A stretch of DNA of 64,000 bases from Planococcus sp. ISL-110 (GTDB taxonomy: Bacteria > Bacillota > Bacilli > Bacillales_A > Planococcaceae). Of this stretch, positions 57,836 to 64,000 are shown one piece after another. Under the pieces are notes generated by a model. The model saw nothing but the letters and a program-made list of their open reading frames with translations. It had not been told where the DNA came from and did not search any database. Numbering within the stretch: position 1 is the stretch's first letter; every line of letters starts with the position of its first letter. The stretch covers positions 1 through 64,000 of the forward strand of contig NZ_JAGGPX010000012.1 of NCBI RefSeq assembly GCF_018613575.1, written 5' to 3'. The position numbers and the translations under genes are program-made.

Positions 57836-58903
57836 TTAACCTCCAATCGCTTTTAATGGATCAATTTTCACAATCGTCAACACAGAGAATACGGCGCCCA
57901 AAATGGCCACTACCATCAGGACCACTCCGTAGATCAGCATCGTCGGAATATCAAATGATATCGGAACCGCACTTGGCAGAAAAGCTCCAGTGAGAAGCGT
58001 CAGTCCGAGCCCTACCGCGACACCAATTGCCGCGAGGATGGCTGTCTGCGCAATAACTGAGCGTGCCAAATAACTGCTCGGGATTCCCTGCGCTTTCATG
58101 ACGCCGAACATGCTGATTTTCTGAACCGTCAGGACGTAAAGGAATATCGCGACGATCACTGATGAGATGACAAACAGGAAGTAAATCATAAAGTTCAAAG
58201 TCAGACTTTGCTCTGTGTACCCAGGAAGGCTTTCAATGAAGGTTTCCGTCTCAATCGCTGCCAGCTCTTCCTCATCTGTAATTGAGGAAACATCAGCTGA
58301 CCGCACCACAATGCCGCTGATCTGGCTGTTATCTCTAGTCGCCTCTTCGCTGAACTTCACGCGCTGGAACGTTTCCAAATCCGTATAAAGAACAGGTGCA
58401 GCATTAAACCGGGCTTCGTCTGTAAAGCCTACAATTTCCAGCTTTTCTTCTGTAGAAGACAAGCTCAATACATCTCCAAGCCCAAAGCCATCATCTTTAA
58501 GTGAATCCCCGGCAATCACTTCATTGCCACCGGTGAACGCAGTTCCCTCCGTTACTTCCGGCATGATAAATTCATCACTGTCGATTCCAAAAATCGAGAC
58601 ATTGGCTTTTTGATCGCCGGTTTGCGCAATGGCATTAAGCTGTCCGAGAACAGCTGTTTCATCAGCATCAATGCTGTCAGCTGTATCGACGGCAAAAGAA
58701 GACTGGACCAGGCTTTGATCCGATTCCTCAGTTAACACGATGGCATCCGCATCCCATTTGTCCACTGCTTCCCTATTTAAACTCGCCAGCCCGTTTGCTA
58801 AACCGGATAAAAAGAACACCAGATAAGCAACCAGCATCAAGACGCCAATAATCAATGTAAAGCGCAATTTATTCTTCAGGATTTCGTTCCATGCCAAAAA
58901 CAT
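57836..58903 (-). CDS. FtsX-like ABC permease (HrtB-like)
   Basis: 355-aa permease with the MacB/FtsX layout: helix 1 (about 15-38), a ~185-residue extracytoplasmic domain, then three C-terminal helices (about 230-255, 280-305 and 315-345). The start MFLAWNEILKNKLRFTLIIG and FLSGLANGLASLNREAVDKW resemble HrtB-type heme exporters in related Gram-positives, from memory. AAAGGAAGTGAAAAG precedes the ATG. Substrate is not proven; an antimicrobial peptide or heme are alternatives. No hssRS-type sensor genes are visible in the window. Confidence 0.82.
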   Translation of the reverse strand: MFLAWNEILKNKLRFTLIIGVLMLVAYLVFFLSGLANGLASLNREAVDKWDADAIVLTEESDQSLVQSSFAVDTADSIDADETAVLGQLNAIAQTGDQKANVSIFGIDSDEFIMPEVTEGTAFTGGNEVIAGDSLKDDGFGLGDVLSLSSTEEKLEIVGFTDEARFNAAPVLYTDLETFQRVKFSEEATRDNSQISGIVVRSADVSSITDEEELAAIETETFIESLPGYTEQSLTLNFMIYFLFVISSVIVAIFLYVLTVQKISMFGVMKAQGIPSSYLARSVIAQTAILAAIGVAVGLGLTLLTGAFLPSAVPISFDIPTMLIYGVVLMVVAILGAVFSVLTIVKIDPLKAIGG

Positions 58904-59200
58904 CTTTTCACTTCCTTTTTATGATTTATACAGATTGAACTAAAGGCCCAGCTTGTTTAAGAGAAGAAGATTTGAAGAAATCCAATATCGAAAAGCTTTT
59001 TGCTGAAGAAAACTTTTCTATTCATTTTCTCAGCGCCGGCCTCTTATACTTAAAGCGATTGAAGCGAAAGGCATAAGTTAAGTTTTTTTGTTCAACTTCT
59101 CTAACTTATCTCTTATCACTTCCAATTATACTGCAGGAGGCTATACAATTCCTGTATAAACCTTATATAAATATAGTATTTATTACTAACTTGTGAAATC
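58904..59200. promoter_or_regulatory. Upstream region of the exporter operon with an inverted repeat
   Basis: No gene seen. ATAAGTTA (59073-59080) and TAACTTAT (59102-59109), extended by inner AGTT / AACT, make an imperfect inverted repeat that could be an operator for the MacB/HrtAB-like operon. Promoter elements were not clear to me. Confidence 0.35.
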
Positions 59201-59204
59201 CCCA

Positions 59205-59395
59205 TAAAAAAGGCTGTACCAAAAGCTCGTGAAAAATGCCCTTTGCGGCGCACAGCCTCAGCTGGTTCTAAAAAAACAAAAAATCGCCCTTCCTGCTAAA
59301 TGGAAGTTACCATACCACCATTTCAGAAAGGACGATTTTTATGCGCAATGCGAAGATTACTACCCAGAATTATATCACTGAACAAGCCTCTTTTT
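59205..59395 (+). mobile_element. Possible insertion-sequence 5' fragment
   Basis: AAAAATCGCCCTTCC (about 59279) is partly answered by AAAGGACGATTTTT (about 59326-59340). The latter directly precedes an ATG at 59341 encoding MRNAKITTQNYITEQASFL before the frame runs into the hmoA 3' end. This has the look of a transposase start cut off after about 18 codons. No far end or target duplication was found, so the call is tentative. Confidence 0.35.
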
Positions 59396-59703
59396 TATCT
59401 TACAGCGTGAACATGATAGGTGTTTTGCGAAGACTCGATAATGTGTTCTGGTTTCGGTTTGCCGATATTGGCTTTGTGTCCTGCAATGTGGCCAGGATTC
59501 TTCTCCCAATTTTTCCAGTCATTTTCCGATTCCCAGCGCACATAAACAATCACTTCTTCATCGCCTCGGCGAATGTTTTTCTTCAATACCGTACGGTCAA
59601 TATAACCAGGCTGCTTTTCAAGCTTGCCTTCACCGGAAAAGCGATCTAATACAAGTTCCGAAAATCCCTCTTTCACGACGATTCGTTTCATTTGGACAAA
59701 CAC
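59395..59703 (-). CDS. hmoA: Heme-degrading monooxygenase HmoA
   Basis: 102-aa antibiotic-biosynthesis-monooxygenase-fold enzyme of the IsdG/HmoA group that opens the heme ring to release iron. The start MFVQMKRIVVKEGFSELVLDRFSGEG and the block RRGDEEVIVYVRWESENDWKNWEK ... HIAGHKANIGKPKP closely match Bacillus HmoA (YetG), from memory. The start is GTG at 59703, seven or eight bases after AAAGGAG. It lies downstream of the siderophore-import genes and may be read with them past a hairpin, which links it to the same Fur control. Confidence 0.9.
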   Translation of the reverse strand: MFVQMKRIVVKEGFSELVLDRFSGEGKLEKQPGYIDRTVLKKNIRRGDEEVIVYVRWESENDWKNWEKNPGHIAGHKANIGKPKPEHIIESSQNTYHVHAVR

Positions 59704-59753
59704 ACGATCCGCTCCTTTATTCTTTTTCCGTTTGACGATCAGTCGATATATCA

Positions 59754-59792
59754 ACAATCAGCGAGGATAGAAAATCCCCACTGATTGTTAGT
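59754..59792 (-). terminator. Hairpin between yclQ-like gene and hmoA
   Basis: AACAATCAG / CTGATTGTT arms with an inner GGGGATTTTC/GAAAATCCCC-like pairing, but no T tract beyond the stem on the minus strand. More likely a processing or partial attenuation site than a full terminator. Confidence 0.45.
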
Positions 59793-59798
59793 TGCTCT

Positions 59799-60758
59799 TT
59801 ATTCAAATGCTGACTGTACATCCGTTACCATTTGAGCGACAGACTGCAATCCGCCACCTGACAGGTACCAGAAGTCTGGATCCAAGTAGATGATTTTATC
59901 GTTTTGAGCAGCATTAGTCTTTTCAACCAATTCATTTTCAAGAGAATCTGCAGCACTTGCACCGTTTCCGACAACAGCGTTGCGATCAACTACGAACATC
60001 ATGTCCGGGTTTGTCTCCAAAATGTATTCATAAGAAATGCCTTGCCCGTGCGTAGAAGCTTCGATACCTTCGTCAGCCTGTTTTACGCCAAACACATCAT
60101 GGATGATGCCAAAACGTGAAGCCGCACCATAAGCACTTACTTTTCCTTCATTTGCAAGAACGATCAATGCTTTTTCATCAGACTTACTTACTGTTGCTTT
60201 CACTTCTTCGATTTGCGTATCAATCGCCGCTAATTCCTCAACGATTTGGTTTTCTTTACCGAAAATTTCGCCAAGAGTGGTCATGTTGCCTTTAAATGAC
60301 TCCAAGTAATCTTCTGTATCTACAGCCATATGAACGGTTGGAGCGATGTCAGAAAACTCTTCGTACATATCAGCCTGGCGTCCAGAAATGATGATCAGAT
60401 CAGGCTTCATTGCATTGATTGCTTCAAAATCCGCTTCTTTTAATGTACCAACATTTTCATATTTTTCAGTATCTGCATATTTATCAAGATAAGATGGCAA
60501 AGATTCCTGCGGAACTCCTGCAACAGCTTCAAGACCTAACTTATCCATTGAGTCAAGAACACCAAAGTCGAATACCACTACTTTTTCAGGGTTCTTGTTG
60601 AATGTTGTTTCTCCAAGTTCGTGCGTTACTGTCATTTCCTCTGTTTCTTCAGCTCCAGCATTTGCCGTATCGGATTCTGTTGTTTCTTCAGTTGATCCAC
60701 AAGCCGCAAGGAAAGCCACCAGCATTAGGATAAATGCTACCAATAACCATTTTTTCAT
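59799..60758 (-). CDS. Siderophore-binding lipoprotein (YclQ/FatB-like)
   Basis: 319-aa periplasmic-binding-type lipoprotein with lipobox FLAAC (Cys at about residue 20) and an acidic linker. The class III fold motifs TVTHELGETTFNKNPEKVVVFDFGVLDSMDKLG and NAMKPDLIIISGRQADMYEEFSDIAPTV resemble Bacillus YclQ, the petrobactin receptor. Cargo is a catecholate-type siderophore by inference. It is the last of four genes (permease, permease, ATPase, receptor), 22 bases after the ATPase. Confidence 0.9.
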   Translation of the reverse strand: MKKWLLVAFILMLVAFLAACGSTEETTESDTANAGAEETEEMTVTHELGETTFNKNPEKVVVFDFGVLDSMDKLGLEAVAGVPQESLPSYLDKYADTEKYENVGTLKEADFEAINAMKPDLIIISGRQADMYEEFSDIAPTVHMAVDTEDYLESFKGNMTTLGEIFGKENQIVEELAAIDTQIEEVKATVSKSDEKALIVLANEGKVSAYGAASRFGIIHDVFGVKQADEGIEASTHGQGISYEYILETNPDMMFVVDRNAVVGNGASAADSLENELVEKTNAAQNDKIIYLDPDFWYLSGGGLQSVAQMVTDVQSAFE

Positions 60759-60780
60759 TTTATTTCAAGCTCCTCTTTTT

Positions 60781-61542
60781 TTAAGAATTAAAATACACAC
60801 AAATTCGGCAATCATTCATCTGCTGAATCGGGATATCCATATCATAGATTTCTTTTAATGCCGCACTTTGAATAATTTCTTCCGTTGTTCCGTCTTTGAC
60901 TACGCGGCCATTTTTCAAAGCCACAATCCGGTCAGAGTATACGGAAGCGAAGTTGATGTCGTGAAGAACAATGACCACTGTTTTGCCGAGGTCATCGACC
61001 AAGCGGCGCAAAATCTTCATGATTTGGACCGAATGCTTCATGTCCAGGTTGTTCAATGGTTCATCCAATAGAATATAATCAGTGTCCTGCGCAATGACCA
61101 TTGCGATAAAGGCACGCTGGCGCTGACCGCCTGAAAGTTCATCCAGATAGGAGTTCTCCATTTCCTTTAAATCCATGTAATCGATGGACTGGTCCACCAT
61201 TTTTTCATCTTCATCGTTGAGACGGCCTTTTGAATAAGGAAAGCGGCCAAAAGAGACCAGCTCGCGAATCGTCAAACGGACATTCATGTAGTTGGACTGT
61301 TTTAAGATCGATACACGTTTTGAGAACTCATTGGACTTCAACTTTTTGGTATTGGTTGAATCAATGAGCACTTCGCCGGTATCCGCATCCAGCAGCCGGC
61401 TAACCATGGAAAGCAATGTGGATTTCCCAGCCCCGTTCGGCCCGATAAAGGATGTAATCTGGCCTCGCTGGATATCAACTGAGACATTTTCCACAACTTG
61501 TTTTTTTCCGTAGAGCTTTGTCAATTCACGAACTTGGATCAT
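60781..61542 (-). CDS. Siderophore ABC transporter ATPase (YclP-like)
   Basis: 253-aa FepC/YclP-type ATPase. Walker A GPNGAGKST, signature LSGGQRQRAFIAMVIAQ, Walker B YILLDEPLNNLD and the switch His in VIVLHDINFASVYSD are present. The ATG overlaps the stop of the second permease gene (61539-61542). Confidence 0.93.
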   Translation of the reverse strand: MIQVRELTKLYGKKQVVENVSVDIQRGQITSFIGPNGAGKSTLLSMVSRLLDADTGEVLIDSTNTKKLKSNEFSKRVSILKQSNYMNVRLTIRELVSFGRFPYSKGRLNDEDEKMVDQSIDYMDLKEMENSYLDELSGGQRQRAFIAMVIAQDTDYILLDEPLNNLDMKHSVQIMKILRRLVDDLGKTVVIVLHDINFASVYSDRIVALKNGRVVKDGTTEEIIQSAALKEIYDMDIPIQQMNDCRICVYFNS

Positions 61543-62489
61543 TTAGATCGACTCTCCTTTAATAGTAGGTAGATGAAGTAAATTCCACCGATGAAATTGA
61601 TGATGACGCTCAATGTCGTATTGAAAGTGAAGATCCGTTCCACTACCCACTGGCCGCCGACCAAGGCGACTACGCTGATGACAATAGATCCTATCAGTAA
61701 AACCGAATGTTTATATGAAGTAAAGAATTGATAGGACAAGTTGGCCACAATCAAACCGAAAAACGTAATCGGTCCGACCAGCGCCGTGGCAATGGCGATC
61801 AGGACAGCCGATAAAACGAGCATCTGTTTTACTAAGGCATCGTAGTTTACGCCCAAGTTAATCGCTGTATCACGCCCAAGCGTCAGAACATCCAACGATG
61901 AATTTTGTTTCCAGGCAAATGTAATCAACAGGGTGATGATGACGAGGGAGGTCCACACCAAATCTGAATTGACATTATTAAAGCTGGCAAACATCCGGTC
62001 TTGGATGATTGAAAATTCATTCGGATCAATTAAGACTTGCAAGAAGGTTGTGATACTGCCGAAAAACGTTCCGCATATGATGCCGACCAACAAGAGAAAG
62101 TAAATCGGCCGATCGTTTTTTTTGAAAAGCAAGCGATAAAACAGCAGAGCGAAGATGACCATGACAGCAATCGACAGCATGAAATTCACTTGCTTATTGA
62201 CGATAGTTACATGATCTGAACCGAGGAAAAAGATCAGCACCGTCTGAAGCAGCATATACAGTGAATCCAAGCCCATAATGCTCGGCGTCAATATCCGATT
62301 ATGGGTGATGGTCTGAAAGACAACCGTCGCATAAGCGATAGCCACTCCGGTCAACACCATGGCAAACACTTTTACACCACGTCTTGGCAAGGCGTAATCA
62401 AAACTTCCGTTTAAATCTTGGAACAGATAAACTCCACAAGCCACTAAAGCCAAGCCGACTAATATCAGCATTTTATGTAGGTCACGCAT
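61539..62489 (-). CDS. Siderophore ABC transporter permease (YclO-like)
   Basis: 316-aa FecCD-family permease with nine or ten helices. The family's coupling region is visible as LGRDTAINLGVNYDALVKQMLVLSAVLIAIATALVGPITFFGLIVANLSYQF. It pairs with the YclN-like permease to form the membrane channel. Its start overlaps the upstream gene by eight bases. GAGGAAAGC precedes the ATG. Confidence 0.92.
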   Translation of the reverse strand: MRDLHKMLILVGLALVACGVYLFQDLNGSFDYALPRRGVKVFAMVLTGVAIAYATVVFQTITHNRILTPSIMGLDSLYMLLQTVLIFFLGSDHVTIVNKQVNFMLSIAVMVIFALLFYRLLFKKNDRPIYFLLLVGIICGTFFGSITTFLQVLIDPNEFSIIQDRMFASFNNVNSDLVWTSLVIITLLITFAWKQNSSLDVLTLGRDTAINLGVNYDALVKQMLVLSAVLIAIATALVGPITFFGLIVANLSYQFFTSYKHSVLLIGSIVISVVALVGGQWVVERIFTFNTTLSVIINFIGGIYFIYLLLKESRSK

Positions 62490-63432
62490 ATGCTTTCCTC
62501 CTAAACAACAAGAAGAGGAAAATAAAGCTTCCGATAACGCCGACCATCAAGCTGATGGAAATCTCATACGGGTAAATCAGCACTCTCCCCAAGATATCGC
62601 ACACCAGCAAGAAAATAGCTCCAAGCACTGCAGTATGCGGCAATGTTTTTTGTAGATGATCTCCTTTGAAGATCGATACGATGTTCGGAATGATCAACCC
62701 AAGGAATGGGATAACCCCTACCGTCAAAACAACCGTCGCTGTGATCAAAGCCACGAGTACCAATCCGATGTTGACGACGCTCCGGTATTTCATCCCCAGG
62801 TTTTTGGAGAAGTCCTCGCCCATGCCTGCTACCGTAAACCGATTAGCGTACAGATAAGCGATGATAAAGACCGGAACACTGATGTAGAGAAGTTCATAGC
62901 TTCCCTTCATGACCATCGAAAAGTCACCTTGCAGCCAGGCGGACATATTTTGGATCACGTCCGCCCGATAAGCGAAAAATGTTGTGATGGAAGACAGGAT
63001 GTTTCCGAACATCAAACCAACTAAAGGAATGAATATAGCATCTTTAAATTTGATGCGGTTTAGTATTTGCATAAAAAGAAACGTACCGGCAAGCGCAAAA
63101 GCAAAAGCCACTGTCATTTTTTCCAGCATCGATGCGTTGGCGAACAACAGCATTGACACGAGAATCCCAAGCCGAGTAGCGTCTAATGTACCTGCCGTTG
63201 TCGGAGACACGAACTTGTTGCGGCTTAACTGTTGCATGATGAGTCCTGCCATACTCATCCCTGCACCTGCCAGCAAAATCGCGACCAGCCTTGGCAGACG
63301 GCTGATCAGGAATATCTGTGTCTCTTCCGATTGGAAGTCAAGCAAATCAACAATGCTGATACTGCTCACCCCGACAAACAAGGAAACGATCGACAGTATG
63401 ATTAATGTTGGTATTAAATAACGTTTTTTCAT
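62482..63432 (-). CDS. Siderophore ABC transporter permease (YclN-like)
   Basis: 316-aa FecCD-family permease, first gene of the importer operon. Helices run throughout; conserved blocks are RLPRLVAILLAGAGMSMAGLIMQQLSRNKFVSPTTAGTLDATRLG near the start and GVIPFLGLIIPNIVSIFKGDHLQKTLPHTAVLGA near the end. The order yclN-yclO-yclP-yclQ is as in Bacillus. Two Fur boxes surround its promoter. Confidence 0.93.
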   Translation of the reverse strand: MKKRYLIPTLIILSIVSLFVGVSSISIVDLLDFQSEETQIFLISRLPRLVAILLAGAGMSMAGLIMQQLSRNKFVSPTTAGTLDATRLGILVSMLLFANASMLEKMTVAFAFALAGTFLFMQILNRIKFKDAIFIPLVGLMFGNILSSITTFFAYRADVIQNMSAWLQGDFSMVMKGSYELLYISVPVFIIAYLYANRFTVAGMGEDFSKNLGMKYRSVVNIGLVLVALITATVVLTVGVIPFLGLIIPNIVSIFKGDHLQKTLPHTAVLGAIFLLVCDILGRVLIYPYEISISLMVGVIGSFIFLFLLFRRKAYA

Positions 63433-63479
63433 TACTGTCCCTCATCTGTCCTCAATAAAAATTATTGATTATTCGATAG

Positions 63480-63561
63480 TGATAATCATTATCAATTAGT
63501 CACTTGGTTTAGTATAGCATGTTAGAAATAAGAGTCAATAATTAGTTGAGAATTATTTTCA
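63480..63561 (-). promoter_or_regulatory. Promoter of the siderophore operon with two Fur boxes
   Basis: On the minus strand TTGACT (63533-63538), 16 bases, TATACT (63511-63516). TGATAATCATTATCA (63480-63494) is a perfect 7-1-7 Fur box just downstream of the start point. TGAGAATTATTTTCA (63547-63561) is a second box with two mismatches, upstream of the -35. Tight iron repression is expected. Confidence 0.85.
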
Positions 63562-63611
63562 TTTAGAATAGATTGGCATCTATTTGTCAAGTTTTATCAA
63601 AGCTTCATGAC

Positions 63612-63652
63612 ACAAAATAGAACATGCCAATGCGGCATGTTCTATCTCTTTT
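63612..63652 (-). terminator. Terminator of the DUF6612-like gene
   Basis: Stem AGAACATGCC / GGCATGTTCT with a five-base loop, followed by ATTTTG on the minus strand, about 45 bases past the stop. Confidence 0.72.
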
Positions 63653-63699
63653 CAGATAAAATTCAGGTGTTGTCACCACAAGTAGAGGGGGTAAACCAA

Positions 63700-64000
63700 T
63701 TAACCTGCAATTTCCCGCGCCTGTTCCAGCACTTCAGCCGGAACAGTGATGGCATCAATTTCGTTATATTGGCTATAGTCAGCCTGTACATCCGACTTGA
63801 TGTTCATGGTTTCGCCTTCGATATTCATATCCATGTCCATGGTCATATTCATACTGTTTGTCAGGAATGTCTCTTTGTCGATATTGATGATGTAGTTCAC
63901 TGAATGAATGGTCATATCTTCAAGCGCCATCTGTGCTTCAATTTCCATTTGCCCCAAAGTTTTGCCCAGTTGCTGATCCATCAATTCCTGGAATTTTTCT
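63700..64000 (-). CDS. DUF6612-like secreted protein, C-terminal part
   Basis: Partial gene: the frame stays open to the window edge, and only the last ~100 codons are inside. The visible part alternates strands with a Met/Asp-rich stretch (SMNMTMDMDMNIEGETM) and ends YSQYNEIDAITVPAEVLEQAREIAG. This matches the C-terminal pattern I recall for DUF6612 lipoproteins (LolA/LppX-like fold), a guess from a fragment. The start, signal peptide and lipobox would lie beyond position 64000. Confidence 0.65.
   Translation of the reverse strand, partial: EKFQELMDQQLGKTLGQMEIEAQMALEDMTIHSVNYIINIDKETFLTNSMNMTMDMDMNIEGETMNIKSDVQADYSQYNEIDAITVPAEVLEQAREIAG

Overview
The window looks like chromosomal DNA of a low-to-moderate GC Gram-positive bacterium of the Bacillota, most likely Planococcaceae (Planococcus/Planomicrobium-like). 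This rests on recognisable Bacillus-type genes (mntR, cvfB, ypuA, murB, ppaC, hmoA, yclNOPQ-like), Bacillus-type regulatory sites (T-box, cre, FadR, TnrA/GlnR, Fur, MhqR and sigma-B motifs) and structured intergenic repeats of the kind common in Bacillaceae and Planococcaceae. I see no rRNA, tRNA, prophage or CRISPR array. Species assignment is inference.

Layout. 0-13 kb: housekeeping and stress genes (VanY-type carboxypeptidase, a YidC lipoprotein, AraC regulator, DagK, MFS pump, several GNAT acetyltransferases, MhqO-type dioxygenase, YpuA, CvfB, MntR) plus three tiny genes, two of the units behind sigma-B-type promoters. 13-21 kb: a metal and anion region with an intact cadC-cadA operon and its operators, a universal stress protein, a fluoride channel pair, and the wreckage of three transporters (SulP, BCCT, CadD). 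21-34 kb: EamA exporter divergent from a MocR-type regulator, penicillin-acylase-like enzyme, MurB, and redox or electrophile genes (YceI, YhfW-like Rieske oxidoreductase, AzoR, FrnE-like DsbA), then PpaC, a two-domain GNAT and a PfpI-type protein.

34-39.6 kb: a tryptophan T-box followed by trpD-trpC-trpF/trpB-trpA. trpF and trpB form one continuous reading frame, and trpE/trpG are absent. 40-45.7 kb: a five-gene fatty acid degradation operon (thiolase, SDR, acyl-CoA dehydrogenase, CaiB-type CoA transferase, acyl-CoA ligase) with a FadR-like operator and a cre site at its head. It is bracketed by copies of one ~123 bp foldback repeat. 46-50 kb: a compatible-solute ABC transporter with two paralogous binding proteins. 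50-57 kb: niacin-type MFS transporter, a frameshifted DUF4003 gene, ZIP metal transporter, a cysteine-free UDG-like protein, GlnK-Amt behind TnrA/GlnR boxes, and a PAP2 protein with an altered motif. 57-63.5 kb: heme and iron functions (MacB/HrtAB-like exporter, HmoA heme monooxygenase, YclNOPQ-type siderophore importer behind Fur boxes). The window ends inside a DUF6612-like gene.

Themes: metal and iron handling, electrophile and general stress, and nutrient-responsive control. No single spectacular new system stands out. The most unusual items are the trpF-trpB fusion, the covarying foldback repeats flanking the fad operon, the locus-specific ~20 bp word arrays in three intergenic gaps, and a sigma-B-type unit encoding 32- and 8-residue peptides.
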